A stretch of DNA of 64,000 nucleotides from UBA4427 sp045106235 (GTDB lineage: Bacteria; Myxococcota_A; UBA9160; UBA4427), in contig JBGCEJ010000003.1 of assembly GCA_045106235.1 (NCBI GenBank), forward strand, positions 124,001-188,000, read 5' to 3'. Below, one piece after another: positions 51,856-59,280 of the stretch. Under the pieces are notes generated by a model. It was not told where the DNA came from and searched no databases. It saw nothing but the letters and a program-made list of their open reading frames with translations. The translations under genes and the position numbers were made by a program. Position 1 is the stretch's first letter. Every line of letters starts with the position of its first letter.

Positions 51856-51870
51856 GATAATTGCATTCTC
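51856..51870. promoter_or_regulatory. Operator-like palindrome between acyl-CoA dehydrogenase and TonB receptor
   Basis: GATAATTGCATTCTC has one mismatch in the 5-bp arms. It lies 92 bp upstream of the leftward acyl-CoA dehydrogenase and 172 bp upstream of the receptor ATG at 52043, in an AT-rich patch of the gap. Same consensus as at 4943, 12606, 18017 and 24079. Confidence 0.6.
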
Positions 51871-52042
51871 GAAAAAGGAGAGTAGCGTGTTAGACGCCGG
51901 ATCAAGGCGGCCATTCTCGTCCCGTTGTGAGGAGTGGTTTGCGTCAATTTCAATCGACCAGTCGTGGGCCCTGGGTGGGTCCCGGCTCCGGTTCTAGACT
52001 GCGGCCCTGATGCCCAACCGAATAGGGAGACTTGAAGGCTCG

Positions 52043-54328
52043 ATGTCGATGCTTCGCTTTTCAGCTTCCGTTTTAGGCCTGTTTGTGGGGCTCGCGCTTG
52101 CTCTGCCGACAAGTCCGGCTCGGGCTCAGTCGGAGGGTTTCGATCCGTGGGCAGGCGTTGAAGAGATGATTGTGAGCGGCGCGGGCGGTGGTGCTGCCCT
52201 TGCTCAGTCGACCTCGACGACGGTGACGGCCTTTGATGCGCTCGAGCTGGATCGCCGCGGGATCGAGGGCATCGATACGCTCGGCCTGAACGTCCCGAAC
52301 CTCTTTATCAGCAAGAACGGCGCGAGCCCGATCGTGACAATCCGAGGGATCGGCTCGACCTCGGGCGGCATCTCTGCGGATGAGGCGGTCGCGGTGCATG
52401 TGGACGGCGTTTTTATGAAGCGTCCGCTGTTCTTGTCGGCGGAGTTCTTCGATCTTGAGGATCTGCAGGTCGCGCGTGGGCCGCAGGGCTTTCGCGGCGG
52501 GAAGAACGCGAACGGCGGATCCCTGAATTTCGTTTCCCGCAAGCCCGCGGATGAATTCGGCGCGGAGGCGACCGCGACGTTCGGAAATTACGGCCAGAAG
52601 CGCGTGACCGGCTTTGTGAATGTGCCAATCACTGAGATGTTGGCGACGCGGCTCGCTTTTTACCATGAGAAACGGGATCCCTACGCCGAATTGACCGGCA
52701 TTCTCGAAGGGCGGTTCGAAGAAGAGGCGGGGGACGATGCCGCGAATCTTGGTTTTCGGTCGCATACGCTTTTCTCGCCGACTGAAGACTTCGAGATTTT
52801 GATCTCCGGAAACTATTTCGAGCAGAAGGGAGCGGGGCCCGCGGTCACCCTTGCAGGCGAGTTGAGCGCGGCGCAGTTGTCTCTCGGCGTGACGCCACTC
52901 TCCTCCGATCCCCGGCAGGTCAGTCTGAATCGGGCGCCGAAGCAGAACAATAAGATCTTTGGCGGCAGCATGACCGTTTCCTGGGCGCTCCCCGCTCCGA
53001 AAGGGGTCGACGTACTCGATCTGAAAATGATCGGTGCCTGGGAGCGGGTTCAGCGCAGCGACAAGCGGGACGGGGATCTCACCGATCTCGACTCTCAGCG
53101 ACAAGTGGTCACAGACGCCCAGGAGCAGGCGACCGCCGAAATCTCTCTCGATCTCGAAGCGGGCCAACTCACCAGTCGCCTCGGCGCTTGGTTCTTTGAC
53201 GAACGCTTTGATACGGACATCGCCGTGGAATGCCCGGTTTGCGGAGCGGGCGGACCCGCGAATACGTTTCTCGATATTCGCACGGGCCTCGACGGGAAGA
53301 GTTACGGCGCGTATTTCGATGCAGGCTGGTCGTTCGATGAGTCTTGGAAAATGAATTTCGGCGCCCGCTATTCGTGGGATCGGCGGAACGGATTTGGCGA
53401 GCGGGAAAGCCGCTTTGGCGGTCTGATTGGGCAGCCATTCGGTTTCGGTGCTTCGGATGATCAGTCGGATGGTCTCACCGCGCGCTTGAATCTCGAATGG
53501 GAGCCCACCGAAGACAACCTCTTCTACGTGCAGGTTTCACGAGGCTATCGGTCAGGTGGCCTGAATCTGGGTTTGGATAGCGATCCCAGCGTGGGCGCCG
53601 ATGGCGTCTCGAATATTGTCCTCGGACCCTACGACCCTGAATTCGTTTGGACCTACGAACTCGGAACGAAGAGCGAATTTTTCGACGGGGACCTTCGGAT
53701 CAATGCGACGTTCTTCTTCATGGACTACTCGGATCTGCAGGTTGCCCAGCCGATCTTTGGCGTCGTGAAGACGGACAACGTGGCTGAGGTTCAGAACCTC
53801 GGAATCGAACTCGAGGGCCACTATTACCCGATCCCGGATCTTCGCTTCGACTACACCTTGTCATGGCAGCATGCTCGGGTGAAGCGTGGCCTCGCGAGTG
53901 ATCCGATCCAAACCGTGACGGGCGTTGTCTCCCGCGATCTTCTGCAGGATCTGAGTGGGAACCGCCTGCCGAATGCGCCGGACCTCACGATCAAGCTCGG
54001 GATTGAATACGCGTTTGGGCTGGGCCGGGTCGGCACGCTCACCCCGCGGTTCCAGTACTTCTGGCAGGACGAGACCTACTACCGAGTTTTCAATACCGAC
54101 CTCGATCTCGATGACTCGAATCAGATTTTGGACGCGAAGCTCACCTGGCAGGTCGCTGATGGGCCGATTCGACTCGTCGTGTTCGCGAATAACCTCCTCG
54201 ACGAAGACGTGATTCGACGGCTGACGCCCATCATCGGCTTTGGTCTACCCGGAAATACGCCGCCTCAGCTCCAGCGCCAGAGCACGGCGCCGCGGACGTA
54301 CGGGGCGTCGATCAGGGTAACGTTCTGA
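52043..54328 (+). CDS. TonB-dependent outer-membrane receptor
   Basis: A 761-residue TonB-dependent receptor. The signal peptide ends in PARAQS, an AxA-type site; VEEMIVSGAGGG may include the TonB box. The plug domain follows (VTIRGIGSTSGGISADEAVAVHVDG, QVARGPQGFRGGKNA, GGSLNFVSRKP), then a 22-strand-type barrel ending in ASIRVTF with the terminal aromatic residue. It imports a bulky or scarce molecule across the outer membrane using TonB. Its place at the end of the catabolic region and the shared operator suggest it takes up the pathway substrate rather than iron. ATG 52043 follows GAAGG; an ATG 33 bases earlier is the alternative. Confidence 0.94.
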   Translation: MSMLRFSASVLGLFVGLALALPTSPARAQSEGFDPWAGVEEMIVSGAGGGAALAQSTSTTVTAFDALELDRRGIEGIDTLGLNVPNLFISKNGASPIVTIRGIGSTSGGISADEAVAVHVDGVFMKRPLFLSAEFFDLEDLQVARGPQGFRGGKNANGGSLNFVSRKPADEFGAEATATFGNYGQKRVTGFVNVPITEMLATRLAFYHEKRDPYAELTGILEGRFEEEAGDDAANLGFRSHTLFSPTEDFEILISGNYFEQKGAGPAVTLAGELSAAQLSLGVTPLSSDPRQVSLNRAPKQNNKIFGGSMTVSWALPAPKGVDVLDLKMIGAWERVQRSDKRDGDLTDLDSQRQVVTDAQEQATAEISLDLEAGQLTSRLGAWFFDERFDTDIAVECPVCGAGGPANTFLDIRTGLDGKSYGAYFDAGWSFDESWKMNFGARYSWDRRNGFGERESRFGGLIGQPFGFGASDDQSDGLTARLNLEWEPTEDNLFYVQVSRGYRSGGLNLGLDSDPSVGADGVSNIVLGPYDPEFVWTYELGTKSEFFDGDLRINATFFFMDYSDLQVAQPIFGVVKTDNVAEVQNLGIELEGHYYPIPDLRFDYTLSWQHARVKRGLASDPIQTVTGVVSRDLLQDLSGNRLPNAPDLTIKLGIEYAFGLGRVGTLTPRFQYFWQDETYYRVFNTDLDLDDSNQILDAKLTWQVADGPIRLVVFANNLLDEDVIRRLTPIIGFGLPGNTPPQLQRQSTAPRTYGASIRVTF

Positions 54329-54394
54329 TTCGGACGGACGGACTGACGTTCGGGTGGCCGCTTCGCGTTTCGCCGATCGGACGTTAGGTCGTTC

Positions 54395-54413
54395 GGCCTC
54401 GTGTTAGGCCTCG
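54395..54413. repeat. Short direct repeat in a convergent gap
   Basis: GGCCTCG occurs at 54395 and 54407 with a 12-bp period, beside a TTAGG repeat and three GGAC units at 54330-54345, all in the 93-bp gap between convergent genes. Confidence 0.5.
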
Positions 54414-54421
54414 CGATCAGC

Positions 54422-55390
54422 CTAGAAGCCGCGCCACTTCAGGCGGAAGCCCGCCGAGCCCGCGGCGGAAACGCGGTCGAGCTCGATGTCGTAGAAGGTC
54501 AGCCAGTTCGCGCCGGGGACCGCGAGGGTCGCCTCGAAATCACCGAACATGTATGCGGCCTGCATTTCGACGTAGAACGTCGGCACGAAATTGCCCATCG
54601 TCGTCATCTCGGCTTCGAGAGCGAGGCGCCCGCCCACACCGTGCTGCATCAGGCTCTCGCTCGATGTGCGCTCGAGTTGTTCGCGAGGCAGAGGCCGCGG
54701 CCAAATCTCTTCCTCGAAGACCGCGCCGAGTGTCATCGATTGTCCGACGTAGTCGAGGGACGGACGCACGACGAAATTCCAGGTCGCCTGAGGCGCGACG
54801 AATTCGAGCCCAACGCCGGCGTACCAGCGCATGTCGAATCGTGCGTCGGCATAGATCACAGGTTCTCGCACAGTCTGAGGACCGACGCCCTCGGAGGATG
54901 CAATCGTGACGCGGCCGTCGATGGGAATATGAATTCCGGCATCGAAAAAGATCCGGGGCGCCGTCGGAATAATCTCGATCTTGGGGCCGGTGAACTGCGC
55001 GGAGAGATTCACCGCGCCTTTGATGAGGTCACGGCTGGTTGAATCACCAAAGGGATCGAAGAGCGGCTCGGGTTCCTCGCCTCGGCGCGGGCGGCTGAAC
55101 TGGGTTGTTTCGGCGCGGACCGAAGCTTCGCCGCGTTGGCCGATGCCACCGATTCCAAGCCCCACGGCGACCGTAAAGCCACCGCGCCCATCGTCGAGCG
55201 GGGGGGTGGTCGTGGAGGGGGAGGAAGGCGGAGTTGGAGAGACAGGCGGGAGGTCGGCGTCCTGCGCCGTCGCGGGAGAGGTCATGGTTGTCGCGACCGC
55301 AAAAAGTCCCGCAGCGATTATCGCGCCAGCCGTTCCGTGAGGACGGGAGCAAGATCGGGCTCTCTGGCTGGTGCTGGGGTAGGGCGACAT
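54422..55390 (-). CDS. Predicted outer-membrane beta-barrel protein of unknown function
   Basis: A 322-residue exported protein. The signal peptide has a hydrophobic core (AIIAAGLFAVATTM) and ends at SPATAQD. A Pro/Ser/Thr-rich segment (PPVSPTPPSSPSTTTPP) follows, then alternating amphipathic strands, many with aromatic girdle residues, ending in FRLKWRGF with a C-terminal Phe, as in outer-membrane barrels. No named family was recognised. ATG 55390 follows GGGGA; an in-frame start 150 bases upstream would give a poor leader. The gene is convergent with the TonB receptor and divergent from the PEP-CTERM gene. Confidence 0.75.
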   Translation of the reverse strand: MSPYPSTSQRARSCSRPHGTAGAIIAAGLFAVATTMTSPATAQDADLPPVSPTPPSSPSTTTPPLDDGRGGFTVAVGLGIGGIGQRGEASVRAETTQFSRPRRGEEPEPLFDPFGDSTSRDLIKGAVNLSAQFTGPKIEIIPTAPRIFFDAGIHIPIDGRVTIASSEGVGPQTVREPVIYADARFDMRWYAGVGLEFVAPQATWNFVVRPSLDYVGQSMTLGAVFEEEIWPRPLPREQLERTSSESLMQHGVGGRLALEAEMTTMGNFVPTFYVEMQAAYMFGDFEATLAVPGANWLTFYDIELDRVSAAGSAGFRLKWRGF

Positions 55391-55698
55391 TGATTTTCCC
55401 CGCGGGCAGGCTTCGGCGGTGCTCGTGAGCGACCTGCGCGCTGAATCTTCCAGCTTAGAGTAAACCCAGGCGATCGGGTGGGGCATTTTTGAGGATGGTC
55501 CCGGATCAGAGAGTTCGGGTAGGAGTTCTGATATAGGCAAGACACCCGAAAACGGTATGCAACGCCCCTCTAGTTTGTAGAGAATCCCATTCCCATTTGT
55601 CGAGAATCAGACTGAAAAACTTCCCATCATTGATCCGGATCGTGTTAAAAAGGATCACCTAGTGTATCCGTTTCGCAACTTGAGTAGAGGGGAAATCA
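55391..55698. promoter_or_regulatory. Divergent control region upstream of the PEP-CTERM gene (308 bp)
   Basis: The right half is AT-rich. It holds two direct repeats, TTTGTAGAGAATC at 55574-55586 and TTTGTCGAGAATC at 55596-55608, 22 bp apart (two helical turns), consistent with an activator binding one face of the DNA. Overlapping the first is GAGAATCCCATTCCC (55580-55594), one mismatch from the palindrome arms of the catabolic operators. No sigma-54 -24/-12 pair was found by eye. Confidence 0.5.
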
Positions 55699-57060
55699 AT
55701 GCGATCTAACGAGTTTGGCCGACCTCAGCGGGGCCTGACCACCATGGCTTCAATTTCATGCGGGTTCTTACTCGCGTCTACGCTTCTCGCCGCGAGCGGC
55801 GCCTCTGCGCAGGAACGCGCGATCTACCGGCTCGACCTGAGCGCTGATATCTCGGCGACGGCGACGGGCTCCGGTGGCGGAAGCGCGATTCCGGACGGCT
55901 TTCTCGTCCTCGACCATGATGGCGCCGGTAATGTCTCTCTTCAGCTTGGCTCCTGGGTCTCGGGCGATATCGACCAGACCTTCGGCAGCGGCGAAACGAC
56001 CAACGATGCCTTCGCGGTCGCCATCGCGGGCGCTTCGGGCACGCTGACCGGCAGCTTCGCCAGCGGCTCAATTGCTTGGTCCTCGGATGCCTACGTCTAC
56101 CGAAACTTCGGAACGCGCACCTGCACGCAGGCCGCAGACGGTCAGCGATGTTCGACCGATCCCGATATGGGCGCTTCCGGTTCGGGCACGCACGTGATCT
56201 TGCAGCCGGGTGCTTTGAATAACACGCCCTCGGGTCCCGTGGGCGGGCTGCCGCTTTCGAACCCGGTCACGCTGCCGGCGATGACGCTGAGTGGAACGAG
56301 CTTGACGGCTTCTGCCGCGTCCTTCGTCAACTTGGGTGCGGGCGTCAACACGACGCTGACCATCGAGGCCTCGCGAATCGATAATCCGGCCGCCGAAAAG
56401 GTCATCATCGATATCAACCCCGAGACCAGCACGGAGATCATTACGGGCACGCCCGTGATCAACACGACGCCCCTCGACGGCTTCGTGACCCTTGAGTTCG
56501 ATGGCTCGGACGTCACGGTCCTCGGCTCCAGCTGGTTTGAATCGGAGAACTGGCTCGACTGGGGCCCCACGCCGCTCGGCCCGGGCAACTTCAACGGTCG
56601 CTTCAGCATGTTCCAGATTGCGGGCGGCGCGGGAACTCTGACGGGAACGTCTTCTTCAGGTTCGATCATCTGGGACGTGTTCACGCCCTCAACCCTCGAC
56701 CTTGAGGTCAGTGGCAAGACCTGCACGCAGGCGGTGGATACCGGGATTTGCTCCTCGGATCCGGACTTCTTTCTCGTCCTCGGCAGCCCTGTTGCCGCGG
56801 GTGAGAACGTGGCTCGCGCCGACATGATCGATTTCCTCGACTTCACACTCGGGGATACGACGCTTGCCGGTACGTCTGCTTCGGCAGCGAATTTCGGCTT
56901 CAACGACGACGGCATTGCCGGCAACGGCGTGTTCAACAATCAATTCAATGGCGAAGTGGTCGCCGTGCCGGAACCCGGCACGATCGCGGGTCTCTTTGCC
57001 GGTCTTCTTGGCCTGGGTGCTTTGAATCGAAAGCGCGCAGTCTCTGGAGGACGCTCGTAA
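55699..57060 (+). CDS. PEP-CTERM-anchored exported protein with an internal duplication
   Basis: A 453-residue exported protein. The signal peptide ends near ASAQE (about 38). The mature part has two homologous halves: the first includes GTLTGSFASGSIAWSSD and TCTQAADGQRCSTDPD, the second GTLTGTSSSGSIIWDV and TCTQAVDTGICSSDPD, each with a paired-Cys motif. The C-terminus is a PEP-CTERM signal: VPEPGTIAGLFAGLLGLGALNRKRA, with the Pro-Glu-Pro, a hydrophobic helix and basic end. An exosortase would cut and anchor or release it; no exosortase gene is in the window. AGGGGA precedes the ATG. Function is unknown; an envelope or matrix role is usual for the class. Confidence 0.88.
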   Translation: MRSNEFGRPQRGLTTMASISCGFLLASTLLAASGASAQERAIYRLDLSADISATATGSGGGSAIPDGFLVLDHDGAGNVSLQLGSWVSGDIDQTFGSGETTNDAFAVAIAGASGTLTGSFASGSIAWSSDAYVYRNFGTRTCTQAADGQRCSTDPDMGASGSGTHVILQPGALNNTPSGPVGGLPLSNPVTLPAMTLSGTSLTASAASFVNLGAGVNTTLTIEASRIDNPAAEKVIIDINPETSTEIITGTPVINTTPLDGFVTLEFDGSDVTVLGSSWFESENWLDWGPTPLGPGNFNGRFSMFQIAGGAGTLTGTSSSGSIIWDVFTPSTLDLEVSGKTCTQAVDTGICSSDPDFFLVLGSPVAAGENVARADMIDFLDFTLGDTTLAGTSASAANFGFNDDGIAGNGVFNNQFNGEVVAVPEPGTIAGLFAGLLGLGALNRKRAVSGGRS

Positions 57061-57101
57061 CTAACAATCCTTCCGTCGACCTGTCCGGCGGTAAGAAGGG
57101 G

Positions 57102-57136
57102 GCAGCCAGTTGCTGGCTGCGGCCCGAAATGTTTTT
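57102..57136 (+). terminator. Hairpin with downstream T-run between PEP-CTERM genes
   Basis: GCAGCCAG (57102-57109) pairs perfectly with CTGGCTGC (57113-57120) over a 3-nt loop, and T5 follows at 57132-57136. The 11-nt spacer to the T-run is long for an intrinsic terminator; partial termination between the two PEP-CTERM genes is likely. Confidence 0.55.
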
Positions 57137-57180
57137 GGCAGGGATCCTATTCCAACCTGGGAGGGGAAGAGGTGAGTTTT

Positions 57181-57891
57181 ATGTTGATGGAAAAGATGAA
57201 TACAAAGCAGTCGGTCCGCGTTTGGATCACTTCGATTGTGGCAACGGGGATGGTCCTGGTTGCAGGTGGCGCATCGGCAAGCCCGATTGGCCTCAACTAT
57301 GACGTGAACTGGGACGACTGGGGTGTTGCCGGTGGTGCAGACATCGACCAGACGGTCGTGTTTGACGGCACATCCAAGACGATCGGTGACACGACGCTTT
57401 CCGAGCAGGCCCGACCGGGTGGCGGCGGTGAAGTGATCGAGTTCAATGTCCAGGCGAATGCGCCCCTCGACACGCTGTCGGGCGGTAGCACGGCATGGCG
57501 AATCGGTTTCGACAATATCGTCTGGAATGACGGGGACCTGCGCGAGCGCACTCGGTTCTTCGTCGGCTTCTCGGTCGCGGGTAGCTTCATTACGGCTTCG
57601 CCTTTGACGGGATCCTTCTTTCAGAGCACGCATCCCATTGATGGCCATTCGGTGATCGAGCTGATTCCTCAGCACCCGACGCTGCCTGGCCCCGGGGACA
57701 ACGTGGGCTCGAGCTCGGGCGGTTTCGCGAGCTTCGACGGTCTGCTCGATATTCTCGTCGGTAGCGGCGCGATTGCGGACACGGTCGACGGGATTCAGAT
57801 CGGCATGGTCGTTCAGCCGATTCCGGAGCCGGGCACGGCCCTGCTCATGGGCCTCGGCCTCGCGGGCTTGGCAGCACGCCGCCGCTCGTAG
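57181..57891 (+). CDS. PEP-CTERM-anchored exported protein
   Basis: A 236-residue exported protein. The signal peptide has a basic start (MEKMNTKQSVRV), a hydrophobic core and a cleavage region at GGASASP. The mature part is a beta-rich domain with WDDWGVAGGADIDQTVVFDG and TRFFVGFSVAGSFITASP; I recognise no enzyme motif. The C-terminus IPEPGTALLMGLGLAGLAARRRS is a PEP-CTERM signal. ATG 57181 stands 8 bases after GAGG; further ATGs lie two and five codons downstream. It follows the first PEP-CTERM gene and a hairpin, and a strong terminator at 57980 closes the unit. Confidence 0.87.
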   Translation: MLMEKMNTKQSVRVWITSIVATGMVLVAGGASASPIGLNYDVNWDDWGVAGGADIDQTVVFDGTSKTIGDTTLSEQARPGGGGEVIEFNVQANAPLDTLSGGSTAWRIGFDNIVWNDGDLRERTRFFVGFSVAGSFITASPLTGSFFQSTHPIDGHSVIELIPQHPTLPGPGDNVGSSSGGFASFDGLLDILVGSGAIADTVDGIQIGMVVQPIPEPGTALLMGLGLAGLAARRRS

Positions 57892-57979
57892 TCGCTCGTA
57901 ACGAATAGCTGAGTGGGCGCCGCGTTCGCGCGGAGGCCGATTCAGAAGTCGAGCACTCAACCGCTCGTCGTGATTCGTG

Positions 57980-58014
57980 AACGCCCCTCGTACTTCTTGT
58001 ACGGGGGGCGTTTT
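57980..58014 (+). terminator. Strong rho-independent terminator
   Basis: AACGCCCCTCGTAC (57980-57993) pairs with GTACGGGGGGCGTT (57999-58012) over a 5-nt loop, followed directly by T residues. It closes the PEP-CTERM unit; because the left arm begins with A residues it may also work for the leftward operon ending at 58041. Confidence 0.85.
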
Positions 58015-58040
58015 GCGTTTAGAGAGCTGGAGACGCCTTG

Positions 58041-58463
58041 TTAGCCCGAGCAAGACTCCGTAGGCCAGTTGAAAAAGCGTCTGTGGACTCGAGGGTAGAT
58101 CCATGTCCCGAAGCCGATGCCAAAGAGGGTGATGAGGGCCATCAGGTGTCCCTCGCCGAGTTGAACCCAGACGATGGATGGGCAGGCTCCGGAGAGTGCC
58201 CATCCCGCTCCAAAGAGGAGGCCGCCGGGAATCGATCCCTTGTGCACCTTTCGTTCCGGGAAATCATCGGCTGAAATCCAGAATCGGAACCCGACCCAAG
58301 TGACGACGACTGCGGCAGCGAAGGCGAGGGTGAGCCGGAAGCCGGTGAAAGTGAACATTTCGTGGACTTGTGTGTAGTCGGAGAATCCGAGCCGACTGAG
58401 CGCGAAGCCGAAAAGGATTCCGAGCGCACCTGTTGTGAGGCAGCATTTTTTCGCGGCGGTCAT
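58041..58463 (-). CDS. YeeE/YedE-type small membrane protein (DUF6691), transporter half
   Basis: A 140-residue integral membrane protein with about four helices. FGAGWALSGACPS (conserved Cys94) and QLGEGHLMAL are the hallmarks of the short partner in split YeeE/YedE transporters, which move thiosulfate or related sulfur compounds through a Cys-lined path. ATG 58463 overlaps the stop of the long partner as ATGA, so the two are made together. Last gene of a coupled four-gene leftward operon. Substrate is inferred from the family; selenium or other sulfur species are possible. Confidence 0.88.
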   Translation of the reverse strand: MTAAKKCCLTTGALGILFGFALSRLGFSDYTQVHEMFTFTGFRLTLAFAAAVVVTWVGFRFWISADDFPERKVHKGSIPGGLLFGAGWALSGACPSIVWVQLGEGHLMALITLFGIGFGTWIYPRVHRRFFNWPTESCSG

Positions 58464-59083
58464 ACCCAACTCCTCATCAATAATGCGGTTGCTCCACCGC
58501 CGGCGAAGACTGCCATGATGGCGACGATGCTACCGGGTTGGAGCCGCGCACAGCCGATGAGCCCATGGCTCGATGTACAGCCTCCCGCCATTCGAGCCCC
58601 GAAGCCCACGAGCATTCCGCCGAGGGCCGGAAACGCGATCTGCATGGCCGGCGACGGGAGGAAGCTTGCATGCCCCTCGCCGAGCGACCAGGCAAAGTGG
58701 ATTCCACCCGTCGCAAGAACTGCTGAGACAGCACCTCCCACGACGAGCCCTCCGAGGAAGAGCGCTCCGGCAATAATCGGCAGCCGAACCTTCGGCGACG
58801 CCCCGCATGGCGTGGTCGCTGTCTCTTGCGCTTCGGATTTAAGGGTCTCGGCGGCATCCGCACCGAACTGAGCCAGGGTTGCCTCAAGTAATGCCTGGTC
58901 CAGATCACCGTTCTCGAGAGCGAGTTCGTCTTTTCGCTCGCGCTCATCCTCGGTCCAGCGCATTCCGCGAGAAAAAATGCCGGAAACTGAAATCAATCGT
59001 CCCGTTAGGGCGAGGTGCAATAGGGCGACGCCTCCGAGAATAAGGCCGCCAGTCCACCACGGGAGGTAGGACGCTTCAATCAC
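58460..59083 (-). CDS. YeeE/YedE-family membrane protein, transporter half
   Basis: A 207-residue membrane protein. GGMLVGFGARMAGGCTSSHGLIG (Cys169, Cys178) is the YeeE/YedE signature; SLGEGHASF mirrors the short partner. A hydrophilic, charged insertion (about 42-97, TEDERERKDELALENGDLDQ) separates the first helix from the rest, longer than usual. It starts at GTG with GAGGAGGAGGG upstream and overlaps the Cys-rich miniprotein gene by 4 bp. With the product at 58041 it makes a two-part thiosulfate-type importer. Confidence 0.9.
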   Translation of the reverse strand: MIEASYLPWWTGGLILGGVALLHLALTGRLISVSGIFSRGMRWTEDERERKDELALENGDLDQALLEATLAQFGADAAETLKSEAQETATTPCGASPKVRLPIIAGALFLGGLVVGGAVSAVLATGGIHFAWSLGEGHASFLPSPAMQIAFPALGGMLVGFGARMAGGCTSSHGLIGCARLQPGSIVAIMAVFAGGGATALLMRSWV

Positions 59084-59280
59084 GAGCCCTCCTCCTCGAG
59101 TTGCTCGCCGTTCGGGAGGAGTGTAGGAGGAACGACCTCGCCGGCGCAGTTCATTTGATACCGAACGCAGGTTTCAAACTTTTTGTCGCAGTAGTAAATC
59201 TGCCAGATACGAAGCACGCTCGATGATTGGAACCGCTCAAACAACGGGCAATCATCGGCATGGCTGCATTTTGCACTCAT
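59080..59280 (-). CDS. Cys-rich 66-residue protein coupled to FadL and YeeE/YedE genes
   Basis: A 66-residue cytoplasmic-looking protein with five Cys: KCSHADDCPLFERF, YYCDKKFETCVRYQ and NCAG, then PPTLLPNGEQLEEE. The CxxxxxC and CxxxxxxC spacing with a His suggests a metal or iron-sulfur site, or redox thiols. I recognise the pattern as a small conserved protein but not a named family. It starts at an ATG overlapping the FadL stop (TAATG) and its stop overlaps the YeeE/YedE start (GTGA), so its synthesis is tied to both. A role in handling or sensing the imported sulfur compound is possible. Confidence 0.82.
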   Translation of the reverse strand: MSAKCSHADDCPLFERFQSSSVLRIWQIYYCDKKFETCVRYQMNCAGEVVPPTLLPNGEQLEEEGS

